A DNA stretch of 64,000 nucleotides from Streptomyces sp. NBC_00091 (GTDB lineage: Bacteria > Actinomycetota > Actinomycetes > Streptomycetales > Streptomycetaceae): positions 3,224,001 to 3,288,000 of the forward strand of contig NZ_JAPEMA010000001.1 of NCBI RefSeq assembly GCF_026343185.1, written 5' to 3'. Position 1 is the first letter of the stretch. Every line of letters starts with the position of its first letter. Under the pieces are notes generated by a model. That model did no database searches, was not told the DNA's origin, and saw nothing but the letters and a program-made list of their open reading frames with translations. The position numbers and the translations under genes are program-made. This document shows positions 1-7,719 of this stretch, piece after piece.

Positions 1-1
1 C

Positions 2-259
2 TTCGTCGGGATCAACACCCGCGACAACAGCAAGCAGAACGCCGCCTCCTTCGAGGAGAACTTCGGGATCACCTACCCGAGCCTCTACGACCCGGACGGG
101 AAGCTGATGCTCCGCTTCCCCAAGGGCACGCTGAACGCGCAGTCCATCCCCTCCACGATCGTCCTCGACAAGGAGGGCAAGATCGCCGCCCGCACCCTCG
201 TCGCGGTCAACGAGGAGCAGCTGCGCTCGATGATCGACCCGCTCCTCGCGGAGCAGTGA
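2..259 (+). CDS. TlpA/ResA-type thiol-disulfide protein, C-terminal part
   Basis: The 5' end lies outside the window. The visible 85 codons read as the second half of a thioredoxin-like fold, with VGINTRDNSK, a cis-Pro region (QSIPSTIVLD) and KEGKIAAR, as in TlpA/ResA/CcmG proteins. The CxxC active site would be upstream and cannot be checked. Such proteins reduce apocytochrome c haem-binding cysteines outside the membrane. The gene is followed after 4 bp by ccdA and then resB and resC, so it is probably the first or second gene of a system II cytochrome c maturation operon. Confidence 0.85.
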   Translation, partial: FVGINTRDNSKQNAASFEENFGITYPSLYDPDGKLMLRFPKGTLNAQSIPSTIVLDKEGKIAARTLVAVNEEQLRSMIDPLLAEQ

Positions 260-263
260 CCGA

Positions 264-1058
264 GTGAGTGCCCTCGTGGTCGAGCACCTCCTCGCCGCCG
301 AAGCGGCCGGCGTGAACAGCACCGTCCTGAGCGGGGGACTGCTGCTGGCCCTGCCGATCGCGCTGATCGCGGGCCTGGTCTCCTTCTTCTCCCCCTGCGT
401 GCTCCCCCTGGTCCCCGGCTACCTGTCCTACGTGACCGGTATCGGCGGCGCCGACCTCGCCGAGGCCCGGCGCGGCCGGATGGCGGCCGGCGCGAGCCTG
501 TTCATCCTCGGCTTCACCGCCGTCTTCGTCTCGACCGGCGCGCTCTTCGGCCAGTTCGGCGACGTCTTCCAGGGAGAGAACAAGGACGTCATCACCCGGG
601 TCATGGGCGCCTTGGTGATCCTGCTCGGCCTCTTCTTCATGGGGGCCATCCCGGGCCTGACGATGCGGGAGTTCCGCTTCCACAAGAAGCCGACGGCCGG
701 CCTGCTCGGCGCGCCCGTGCTCGGCGTGCTCTTCGGCATCGGCTGGACCCCCTGCATGGGCCCGACCCTCGCCGCCGTGAACACGCTCGCCATCTCCCTC
801 GACGACGCCACCGCCGCGCGCGGCGCCCTGCTGATGGTCGTCTACTGCCTGGGGCTCGGTCTGCCCTTCATCCTCGCCGCGGTCGCCTTCCGCAAGGCGC
901 TCGGTGCTTTCGGCTGGGTGAAGAAGCACTATGCATGGGTGATGAGGATCGGCGGCGGCATGCTGATCCTGACCGGCCTGCTGCTCGTCACAGGAATGTG
1001 GGACAGCATCGTCGGCGAGATGCAGAGCTGGACCAGCGGCTTCACGGTGGGGATCTGA
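264..1058 (+). CDS. ccdA: Cytochrome c biogenesis protein CcdA (thiol-disulfide electron carrier)
   Basis: 264-residue polytopic membrane protein of the CcdA/DsbD-beta family. It carries electrons from cytoplasmic thioredoxin across the membrane to the TlpA/ResA protein encoded just upstream. The two redox cysteines sit in the expected places: SPCVLPLVPGYLSYVTG in helix 1 and GWTPCMGPTLAA in helix 4. About six hydrophobic segments are visible. The GTG start at 264 lies 4 bp after the preceding stop, indicating co-transcription. The next gene (resB) begins 13 bp after the stop. Confidence 0.95.
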   Translation: MSALVVEHLLAAEAAGVNSTVLSGGLLLALPIALIAGLVSFFSPCVLPLVPGYLSYVTGIGGADLAEARRGRMAAGASLFILGFTAVFVSTGALFGQFGDVFQGENKDVITRVMGALVILLGLFFMGAIPGLTMREFRFHKKPTAGLLGAPVLGVLFGIGWTPCMGPTLAAVNTLAISLDDATAARGALLMVVYCLGLGLPFILAAVAFRKALGAFGWVKKHYAWVMRIGGGMLILTGLLLVTGMWDSIVGEMQSWTSGFTVGI

Positions 1059-1071
1059 GGACTACACGCAC

Positions 1072-2790
1072 ATGAGTACGACCGACAAGGCGCCCGCCGA
1101 GGCGCCCAACCAGGCCGAGGCCGAAGCCGACGCCGCCGCCGGAGCGCAGCTCTCCACGGCCCCCGTCGAGGACGGCCCGGCGGCCCCCGTCGGCATCGGG
1201 GTGACCGGCTGGGCCCGCTGGTTCTGGCGCCAGCTCACCTCCATGCGCGTGGCGCTGATCCTGCTCTTCCTGCTCTCCCTCGGCTCCATCCCCGGCTCCC
1301 TGGTCCCGCAGACCCAGGTCGACCCGATGAAGGTCGCGGAGTGGAAGAAGACCCACGAGTTCTGGGTCCCGCTCGCCGAGAAGCTCCAGCTCTTCGACGT
1401 CTACAGCTCGGTGTGGTTCTCCGCGATCTACATCCTGCTGTTCGTGTCGCTGATCGGCTGCATCGTCCCGCGCACCTGGCAGTTCGTCGGCCAGCTCACC
1501 GGCCGCCCGCCGGGCGCGCCCCGCCGCCTGGACCGGCTGCCGGCGTACGTGACCTGGCGGACGGACACCTCCCCCGAGGAGGTCCTCGCCTCGGCGAAGA
1601 CCCTGCTCGGCGGGCGCCGCTTCCGCACGGAGGCGGCGGCCGACGAACGGTACGGCAACGCCGTCGCCGCCGAGAAGGGCTATCTGCGCGAGGCCGGGAA
1701 CCTGGCCTTCCACATCGCCCTGATCGTGCTGCTGGTGGCCTTCGCGGCCGGGCAGCTCCTCAAGTCCGAGGGCGGCAAGCTCGTCCTGCGCGGCAAGGGC
1801 TTCTCCAACACGCTCACCCAGTACGACGACTTCAAGTCCGGCAGCCTCTTCTCCTCCGACAACCTGCCGCCGTTCTCGTTCACCCTGGACAAGTTCGACG
1901 CGACGTACGAGAAGACCGGCCCGCAGAAGGGCACCCCGCGCGACTTCAAGGCGTACGTCACCTACGCCGAGGGCGCGCACGGGGAGCCGAAGAAGGCCGA
2001 GATCGAGGTCAACAAGCCGCTGGAGATCGACGGCTCCAAGATCTTCCTGCTGGGCCACGGCTACGCGCCGGTCATCTCGGTGACCGACCCCACCGGCAAG
2101 GTGGTCTACAAGGACGCCGTGCCGATGCTGCCCTTCGACGCCAACCTCAGCTCCTCGGGCGCGGTCAAGATCCCGGACGGCTACCGCAACAAGAACGGCG
2201 ACAAGGAACAGCTCGGCTTCAACGCCATGTTCGTGCCGACCTTCGCGGGCGAGGGCAAGGGCACGATGCTCTCCCAGTTCCCGGCCCTGGACTTCCCCGT
2301 CCTCGCGCTCAGCGCCTACCACGGCAGCCTCGGCGTGGACGCGGGCCTGCCGCAGAACGTGTACCAGCTGAACACCTCCAAGATGCAGGAGTTCAAGAAC
2401 CCCGAGGGCGAGCTGTTCAAGCAGCGGCTGCTGCCCGGCGAGACGATGACCCTGCCCGACGGCGCCGGCACCGTGAAGTTCGAGGGCATCGAGCGCTGGG
2501 CCACCTTCTCGGTCACCCAGCAGCCCGGCAGCGGACTGGCCCTCGCGGGCGCGGTCATCGCCATCGGCGGCCTGGCCGCGTCCCTGTTCATCCAGCGCCG
2601 CCGGGTCTGGGTCCGCGCGGTCGCCGGCCCGGACGGCGTGACCGTCGTCGAGATGGCGGGCCTGGGCCGCAGCGAGTCGGCGAAGCTGCCCGAGGAGCTG
2701 TCGGAACTCTCCGCCGCCCTGTACGAACGGGCGCCCGGCCCCGCGGAAGCCGAATCCGTAACCACACAGGAAGAGGGAGAGCGCGCATGA
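1072..2790 (+). CDS. resB: Cytochrome c biogenesis protein ResB
   Basis: 572 residues, the usual size for actinobacterial ResB (Ccs1). ResB and ResC form the haem export and apocytochrome c ligation complex of system II. There is a long, charged, Ala-rich cytoplasmic N-terminus (about 55 residues), then TM segments (SMRVALILLFLLSLGSIPGS; SAIYILLFVSLIGCIV; LAFHIALIVLLVAFAAG), a large extracytoplasmic domain (about 230-480) and a last TM (LALAGAVIAIGGLAASLFI). The stop overlaps the resC start (ATGA), so translation is coupled. Confidence 0.95.
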   Translation: MSTTDKAPAEAPNQAEAEADAAAGAQLSTAPVEDGPAAPVGIGVTGWARWFWRQLTSMRVALILLFLLSLGSIPGSLVPQTQVDPMKVAEWKKTHEFWVPLAEKLQLFDVYSSVWFSAIYILLFVSLIGCIVPRTWQFVGQLTGRPPGAPRRLDRLPAYVTWRTDTSPEEVLASAKTLLGGRRFRTEAAADERYGNAVAAEKGYLREAGNLAFHIALIVLLVAFAAGQLLKSEGGKLVLRGKGFSNTLTQYDDFKSGSLFSSDNLPPFSFTLDKFDATYEKTGPQKGTPRDFKAYVTYAEGAHGEPKKAEIEVNKPLEIDGSKIFLLGHGYAPVISVTDPTGKVVYKDAVPMLPFDANLSSSGAVKIPDGYRNKNGDKEQLGFNAMFVPTFAGEGKGTMLSQFPALDFPVLALSAYHGSLGVDAGLPQNVYQLNTSKMQEFKNPEGELFKQRLLPGETMTLPDGAGTVKFEGIERWATFSVTQQPGSGLALAGAVIAIGGLAASLFIQRRRVWVRAVAGPDGVTVVEMAGLGRSESAKLPEELSELSAALYERAPGPAEAESVTTQEEGERA

Positions 2791-3869
2791 CGCTGCTCGC
2801 GGCGGCGACGAACGAGAGCCTCGCCGATCTCAGCAACAAGCTCGTCTACGCGTCGATGGCGGTCTACACCCTCGCCTTCTTCGCGCACATCACCGAGTGG
2901 GTCTTCGGCAGCCGCAGCAAGGTGGGCCGTACGGCCGCCGCGCTGACGGCGCCGGCCGCCGGCGCGGCGCCCGCCGTGCGGGTGCGCACCCAGGGCGGGG
3001 GCACGGCCGTCCTCGACAAGCCGAAGGTCGTCACCCGCTCCGCCGCCGGCACCCGGGACGTCCCGGACGGCCCCGGCGCGGCGGGCGGCACCGAGAAGGG
3101 CGACCTGTACGGGCGGATCGCGGTCTCGCTGACCGTGCTCGGCTTCCTCATCGAGGCGGCGGGCGTGGTCGCCCGCGCGATGTCGGTGCAGCGGGCCCCC
3201 TGGGGCAACATGTACGAGTTCTCGGTGACCTTCTCCACGGTCGCCGTCGGCGCGTACCTGCTGCTCCTGGCGCTGAAGAAGAACGTCCGCTGGCTCGGCC
3301 TGATCCTGGTCACCACCGTGCTGCTGGACCTCGGCATCGCCACCACCTGGCTCTACACCGCCAGCGACCAGCTGGTCCCGGCCCTGCACTCGTACTGGCT
3401 GTGGATCCACGTCTCCACCGCCATCTTCTGCGGCGCCGTCTTCTACATCGGCGCGGCCGGCACGGTGCTCTACCTCTTCCGCGACGGCTACGAGAGCCAC
3501 CTGGAGCAGGGCCGCACGCCCGGCCGCTTCCGCACCTCGGTGATGGAGCGGCTGCCCTCGGCGGCCTCGCTCGACAAGTTCTCGTACCGGATCAACGCGG
3601 CCATCTTCCCGCTGTGGACCTTCACCATCGTCGCGGGCGCCATCTGGGCGGGCGACGCCTGGGGCCGCTACTGGGGCTGGGACCCCAAGGAGGTCTGGTC
3701 CTTCGTCACCTGGGTGGCGTACGCCTGCTACCTGCACGCGCGGGCCACGGCCGGCTGGAAGGGCCGCAAGGCCGCCTACCTGGCGCTCTTCGCCTTCGCC
3801 TGCTGGATCTGGAACTACTACGGCGTGAACATCCTGCTCAGCGGCAAGCACTCGTACGCGGGCGTCTGA
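2787..3869 (+). CDS. ccsB: Cytochrome c biogenesis protein ResC/CcsB (haem handling)
   Basis: 360-residue CcsA/CcsB/ResC family protein, the haem-handling half of the system II synthase. The tryptophan-rich WWD signature is present as WGRYWGWDPKEVWSFVTW near residue 290, after conserved His-containing helices (ALHSYWLWIHVSTAIF). Eight or so TM helices are visible, with a roughly 60-residue Ala/Pro-rich insertion after helix 1. The frame is open far upstream, but the ATG at 2787, overlapping the resB stop as ATGA, is the natural start. This closes the operon. No terminator hairpin is obvious before the next gene at 3895. Confidence 0.95.
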   Translation: MTLLAAATNESLADLSNKLVYASMAVYTLAFFAHITEWVFGSRSKVGRTAAALTAPAAGAAPAVRVRTQGGGTAVLDKPKVVTRSAAGTRDVPDGPGAAGGTEKGDLYGRIAVSLTVLGFLIEAAGVVARAMSVQRAPWGNMYEFSVTFSTVAVGAYLLLLALKKNVRWLGLILVTTVLLDLGIATTWLYTASDQLVPALHSYWLWIHVSTAIFCGAVFYIGAAGTVLYLFRDGYESHLEQGRTPGRFRTSVMERLPSAASLDKFSYRINAAIFPLWTFTIVAGAIWAGDAWGRYWGWDPKEVWSFVTWVAYACYLHARATAGWKGRKAAYLALFAFACWIWNYYGVNILLSGKHSYAGV

Positions 3870-3894
3870 CCCGGCGGAGTGGGACGCTGGTGGT

Positions 3895-4398
3895 ATGTCT
3901 CCTGTGAGCCATGCCACCAGCGAGCCGCGCGGCCCCGGCCGCTGGAACATCCGCTTCGAGATCCACGTCCCGCACGCCTACGAGACCGTGTGGCCCGCCC
4001 TGACCACGGCGGACGGGCTGCGCGGCTGGCTCGCGGCGGCGGACGTGCTGGAACGCCGGCTCGGCGGGGCCGTGACCCTGCGCTGGCCGAACACCGGCAC
4101 CACGGTGTCCGGGCAGGTCACCGCCTGGGACGCCGAGCGGGTCGCGGAGTACACGGTCGCCGAGCACGGGCGGATCCGCTTCCACCTGGAGCCGGTCGGC
4201 ACCGACTCGACGGTGATCCGCTTCCTGAACGAGCGCGGCGGCTCCGAGGAGGACCGCCTCGACTGCCTGGCCGGCTGGCACGACCACTTCGAGCGGCTGG
4301 AGGCCGCGCTGGCCGGGCATCCGACCGACTGGACGGCCTGGACCGACGCCCGCTGGGCGGAGCTGCGCGCCTCCTACGCCTCCTTCTCCAGGACGTAG
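3895..4398 (+). CDS. SRPBCC / AHSA1-type domain protein
   Basis: 167 residues with an activator-of-Hsp90-ATPase-like (SRPBCC) helix-grip fold pattern: an N-terminal strand (RFEIHVPHAYETVWPALT), GLRGWLAAADV, alternating strands (VTLRWPNTGTTVSGQV, VAEYTVAEHGRIRFHLEPV) and a long C-terminal helix (WHDHFERLEAAL). Proteins of this type bind hydrophobic ligands, but no substrate can be inferred. It lies 25 bp after resC and converges with the MarR gene, whose stop is only 20 bp away. Start ATG 3895 has little Shine-Dalgarno signal. Confidence 0.75.
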   Translation: MSPVSHATSEPRGPGRWNIRFEIHVPHAYETVWPALTTADGLRGWLAAADVLERRLGGAVTLRWPNTGTTVSGQVTAWDAERVAEYTVAEHGRIRFHLEPVGTDSTVIRFLNERGGSEEDRLDCLAGWHDHFERLEAALAGHPTDWTAWTDARWAELRASYASFSRT

Positions 4399-4417
4399 GC
4401 CCGCGCCGCGCCGGTCA

Positions 4418-4885
4418 TCACCACAGGGGCCGCAGCGGCGGCAGTGCCCCGTCCCCGTGCAGCGCCCGGATGAGGCGCAGGAGCTCGCCGCGCAGGGCGC
4501 CGAGGTCGGCCCGTGCGCCGAGCTCCGCCTCCAGGGTGTGCAGGATCTGCCCGGCGGTGGCCAGGTGCCGGTCGGCGGCCGGGGTCAGGACCACGAGCTT
4601 GCGGCGTCCGCCGCCCGGGTGCGGCTCGCGCCGGACGTAGCCGCGCCCCTCCAGGTCGTCCACGATCTGCCCGGCCGCCTGTTTGGTCACCCCGAGCCGT
4701 TCGGCCAGCTCGGTGGCGGTGGCGCCGGGGCCCTTGAGGGCCTGGAAGGCCATGCCGTGCAGGGGGCGCAGGTCCGGGTAGCCCGCCTCGGCGACGCGCC
4801 GGGAGAACTCGCCGAGCATCAGCTGGAAGCCGATTCCGAGGAGGAAGGTCAGTTCGACGCCGGGATCTTCTTGGGGAGAGGTCAC
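4418..4885 (-). CDS. MarR-family transcriptional regulator
   Basis: 155 residues with the MarR winged-helix layout: dimerisation helix (FQLMLGEFSRRVAEAG), HTH (GATATELAERLGVTKQAAGQIVDDLEGRGYVRREPHP), basic wing (GGGRRKLVVLTPAADRHLA) and C-terminal dimer helices. GTG start at 4885. Two near-identical palindromes (4906-4924 and 4930-4946) lie between this gene and the divergent cupin gene at 4978. The regulator therefore very likely represses itself and the cupin gene. The ligand is unknown. Confidence 0.9.
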   Translation of the reverse strand: MTSPQEDPGVELTFLLGIGFQLMLGEFSRRVAEAGYPDLRPLHGMAFQALKGPGATATELAERLGVTKQAAGQIVDDLEGRGYVRREPHPGGGRRKLVVLTPAADRHLATAGQILHTLEAELGARADLGALRGELLRLIRALHGDGALPPLRPLW

Positions 4886-4905
4886 CCGAACATGGTGACA
4901 CGGAC

Positions 4906-4924
4906 GAGTAAAGCTGCTTTACTC
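4906..4924. promoter_or_regulatory. Candidate MarR operator 1
   Basis: GAGTAAAGCTGCTTTACTC is a perfect 9-1-9 inverted repeat, AT-rich against a roughly 70% GC background. It lies 21 bp upstream of the MarR start. A second copy follows with a centre-to-centre distance of 23 bp, about two helical turns, as expected for two dimers on one DNA face. Confidence 0.8.
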
Positions 4925-4929
4925 ATGCA

Positions 4930-4946
4930 AGTAAAGCAGCTTTACT
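4930..4946. promoter_or_regulatory. Candidate MarR operator 2
   Basis: AGTAAAGCAGCTTTACT is an inverted repeat with 8-bp arms and the same half-site (AGTAAAGC) as operator 1, the central base being A instead of T. It lies 31 bp upstream of the TTG start of the divergent cupin gene, where a bound repressor would block its promoter. Confidence 0.8.
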
Positions 4947-4977
4947 CGCCTGCCCGCTCCACGGAAGAGGACCCGCC

Positions 4978-5349
4978 TTGCACGTGATCAGCCCTTCCCC
5001 CGAGAACATCACCGTCACCCCCAACGCCACGATGACCGGCCTCGCCGCCCCCAGCCGAGGCAGCTCCGAGCTGAGCACCTGGCACGTCTCCATGCCCGCC
5101 GGCATCACCGGCCCCGAGCACTCCGTCAGCCGCGAGCAGGTCTGGACCCTCACCGCGGGTTCCCTGGAGGTCACCTGCGAGGGCCGCACGGAGCAGGTCG
5201 CCGCCGGCCAGACCTTCGTCCTGCCCCCGGACGTGCTGCGCCACGTCCGCTCCGCCGAGGCCTTCGAGGCCTACGTGGCGATGCGCGCGGACGGGGTGGT
5301 CTCGGTCCCCGGCACCGAGGGCACCCGCGTCCTGCCCTGGGCGCAGTAG
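4978..5349 (+). CDS. Cupin-domain protein under MarR control
   Basis: 123-residue single-domain cupin. Strand motifs are visible: GPEHSVSREQVWTLTAGSLEV (cupin motif 1 region; the usual GxxxHxH histidines are reduced, with EHSVSREQ in their place) and G...LPPDVLRHVRS (motif 2, with a His). Small cupins bind a metal and a small organic molecule, but the ligand here cannot be inferred. Start TTG 4978 is chosen because GGAAGAGG sits 7 nt upstream; a GTG at 4984 is the alternative. Divergent from the MarR gene with two shared operators. Confidence 0.75.
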   Translation: MHVISPSPENITVTPNATMTGLAAPSRGSSELSTWHVSMPAGITGPEHSVSREQVWTLTAGSLEVTCEGRTEQVAAGQTFVLPPDVLRHVRSAEAFEAYVAMRADGVVSVPGTEGTRVLPWAQ

Positions 5350-5374
5350 CCGTAGCAGGAGCCAGGGCTAGTCC

Positions 5375-5701
5375 TTACTCTTTGTCGTCCTTGCCCTCGC
5401 CCTTGCCGTTGTCCTTGCCCTTGTCCTTCTCCTGCTCCTCGCGCAGGTACTTCAGGAACTCCGGGTTGTCGTCGGGCGCCACCCACTGCGTGCGGCGCGC
5501 CCGGCCGCCACCGCCGACCGCCGAGCGCTTGCGGCCCGCGAAGAGCCACACCACCGGGCCGACGATCGAGAACAGCAGAATGATCAGCACCCAGACCGTC
5601 TTGGGGAGGTGCTTGACCTCTTCCTCCGGGGTGTTCAGGCAGTCGATGAAGGCGTAGATGGTCAGCGCGATGATCAGCAGGAACGGCAGATAGCGCAGCA
5701 C
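5375..5701 (-). CDS. PLDc_N-type small membrane protein
   Basis: 108 residues: two TM segments (YLPFLLIIALTIYAFIDCL and TVWVLIILLFSIVGPVVWLFAG) followed by GRKR and a hydrophilic, Lys/Asp/Gly-rich tail (DKGKDNGKGEGKDD). This is the phospholipase-D-nuclease N-terminal (PLDc_N) membrane anchor found alone in many actinobacteria; no phospholipase domain is attached. GTG start at 5701, since the frame upstream is antisense to mqnL. It is divergent from mqnL (5792) with a 90-bp intergenic region. Function unknown. Confidence 0.8.
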   Translation of the reverse strand: MLRYLPFLLIIALTIYAFIDCLNTPEEEVKHLPKTVWVLIILLFSIVGPVVWLFAGRKRSAVGGGGRARRTQWVAPDDNPEFLKYLREEQEKDKGKDNGKGEGKDDKE

Positions 5702-5791
5702 GGTGTGGGACCGACTCCCGGGAAGTGACGGCGGGCCCGCGCGGGGCCCCGGTGACGCTTCCAGGGTATGGGGTGACGGATACTGGGCTCC

Positions 5792-7249
5792 ATGGCTTAC
5801 GACGATCTCCGCTCGCTGCTCCGGGCTCTTGAGCGGGAGGGCGACCTCAAGCGCATCAAGGCCGAAGTCGACCCGTACCTGGAGGTCGGGGAGATCGTCG
5901 ACAGAGTGAACAAGGCCGGCGGCCCGGCCCTGCTCTTCGAGAACGTCAAGGGCTCGGCCATGCCGCTCGCCATGAACGTCTTCGGGACCGACCGGCGCCT
6001 GCTCAAGGCCCTCGGCCTCAAGTCGTACGGCGAGATCAGCGACAAGATCGGCGGCCTCCTCAAGCCCGAGCTGCCCCAGGGCTTCATCGGCGTCCGCGAG
6101 GCCTTCGGCAAGCTCGGCTCGATGGTCCACGTCCCGCCGAAGAAGGTGAAGGGCGAGTCCGCGCCCGTCCAGGAGGTCGTCCTCACCGGCGACGACGTCG
6201 ACCTGGACCAGCTGCCGGCCCTCTTCACCTGGCCCAAGGACGGAGGCTCCTTCTTCAACCTGGGCCTCACCCACACCAAGCACCCCGAGACGGGCGTCCG
6301 CAACCTCGGCCTCTACCGGCTCCAGCGCCACGACAAGCGCACCATCGGCATGCACTGGCAGATCCACAAGGACAGCCGCAACCACTACGCCGTCGCCGCC
6401 GCGCGCGGCGAGCGGCTGCCGGTCGCGATCGCCTTCGGCTGCCCGCCCGCCGTGACCTACGCCTCCACCGCGCCGCTGCCCGGCGACATCGACGAGTACC
6501 TCTTCGCCGGGTTCGTCGCGGGCAAGCGGATCGAGATGGTCGACTGCAAGACGGTCCCGCTCCAGGTCCCGGCCAACGCCGAGGTCGTCATCGAGGGCTG
6601 GCTGGAGCCCGGGGAGACGCTCCCCGAGGGCCCCTTCGGCGACCACACCGGCTTCTACACCCCGCAGGAGCCCTTCCCCGCGCTGAAGATCGACTGCGTG
6701 ACGATGCGCAAGCGCCCGCTGATCCAGTCGATCGTGGTCGGCCGGCCGCCGACCGAGGACGGTCCGCTGGGCCGCGCGACGGAGCGTTTCTTCCTGCCGC
6801 TGCTCAAGATCATCGTGCCGGACATCGTGGACTACCACCTCCCGGAGTCGGGCGGCTTCCACAACTGCGCGATCGTCTCGATCGACAAGAAGTACCCCAA
6901 GCACGCGCAGAAGGTCATGCACGCCATCTGGGGCGCCCACATGATGTCGCTGACCAAGCTGATCATCGTGGTGGACAAGGACTGCGACGTCCACGACCTG
7001 CACGAGGTGTCCTGGAGGGCCCTCGGCAACACCGACTACTCCCGTGACCTCACCGTGGTCGAGGGGCCGGTGGACCACCTGGACCACGCCTCGTACCAGC
7101 AGTTCTGGGGCGGCAAGGCGGGCATCGACGCGACCAAGAAGCTGCCGGAGGAGGGCTACACCCGCGACGGCGGCTGGCCCGACATGGTCGAGTCCGACCC
7201 GGCGACGGCGGCCCTGGTGGACCGCCGCTGGAAGGAGTACGGCTTGTGA
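5792..7249 (+). CDS. mqnL: Menaquinone biosynthesis UbiD-family decarboxylase (MqnL-like)
   Basis: 485-residue UbiD-family protein of the type encoded by S. coelicolor SCO4490. In the futalosine pathway it decarboxylates prenylated 1,4-dihydroxy-6-naphthoate using the prenylated flavin made by the UbiX partner (mqnM, here at 9327). Family landmarks include the ERLPVAIAFGCPPAVTYAS region, EGPFGDHTGFYTP (catalytic Glu-Arg-Glu region) and HNCAIVSIDKKYPKHAQKV. It is the first gene of the cluster, and its last codons overlap the next gene as GTGA, indicating coupled translation. Confidence 0.92.
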   Translation: MAYDDLRSLLRALEREGDLKRIKAEVDPYLEVGEIVDRVNKAGGPALLFENVKGSAMPLAMNVFGTDRRLLKALGLKSYGEISDKIGGLLKPELPQGFIGVREAFGKLGSMVHVPPKKVKGESAPVQEVVLTGDDVDLDQLPALFTWPKDGGSFFNLGLTHTKHPETGVRNLGLYRLQRHDKRTIGMHWQIHKDSRNHYAVAAARGERLPVAIAFGCPPAVTYASTAPLPGDIDEYLFAGFVAGKRIEMVDCKTVPLQVPANAEVVIEGWLEPGETLPEGPFGDHTGFYTPQEPFPALKIDCVTMRKRPLIQSIVVGRPPTEDGPLGRATERFFLPLLKIIVPDIVDYHLPESGGFHNCAIVSIDKKYPKHAQKVMHAIWGAHMMSLTKLIIVVDKDCDVHDLHEVSWRALGNTDYSRDLTVVEGPVDHLDHASYQQFWGGKAGIDATKKLPEEGYTRDGGWPDMVESDPATAALVDRRWKEYGL

Positions 7250-7719
7250 GCCCCATCGCCATGGGCGGTCCCGCCCTCTTCATCGGCAGCGACACCACGT
7301 ACGTGGCCCTCGTGCGCCCGGAGCTCGACCCGGCCGACCCGGAGGTCCGGCTGGCCGCCGAGCAGGCGGGAGTGAGCCCCGAGGAGTTCGTCGGCCCCGG
7401 CAACGTCTGGGCGCTGATGTGGGAGCAGGAGGAGCAGGAGGGCGGCGGCTTCGAGCTGCCCGGGCTGCGGGACGCGGACGCCGACGACTTCGCCGAGCGC
7501 CTGCTGGCCGAGCTGTCCTTCGCCTCCGAGCCCTTCACCGTCGAGGCGGGCCCCGTGCTGAGCCTGGACGGCCGCCCCGCCGGCGAGGACTGCGCCTTCC
7601 TGGCCCGGATCACCCCGCCGGAGGGCGAGGAGATGCCCCCGCTCACCGTGGAGATCGCCCCGGAGGCCACCGGCGTGCTCCGTGCCGACCTCGAAGAGTT
7701 CCGCAGGAGCCTCGTATGA
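7246..7719 (+). CDS. Unknown protein embedded in the menaquinone operon
   Basis: 157 residues, acidic (repeated EE/DD, e.g. EQEEQEGGG and DADADDFAER), with no TM segment or signal peptide and no family that I recognise. GTG 7246 overlaps the mqnL stop by 4 bp, and its own stop overlaps the mqnP start as ATGA. It is therefore translationally coupled on both sides between the decarboxylase and the prenyltransferase. That placement suggests a role in menaquinone synthesis or in the UbiD/UbiA step, but this is inference from position only. Confidence 0.75.
   Translation: MSPIAMGGPALFIGSDTTYVALVRPELDPADPEVRLAAEQAGVSPEEFVGPGNVWALMWEQEEQEGGGFELPGLRDADADDFAERLLAELSFASEPFTVEAGPVLSLDGRPAGEDCAFLARITPPEGEEMPPLTVEIAPEATGVLRADLEEFRRSLV

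Noticed and set aside
2316..3950. Long minus-strand open frame (544 codons) antisense to resB/resC, and many similar long frames elsewhere
   Set aside because: Composed of Arg/Gly/Ala/Glu-rich sequence with no domain; a mirror of the strong third-position GC bias of the real genes.
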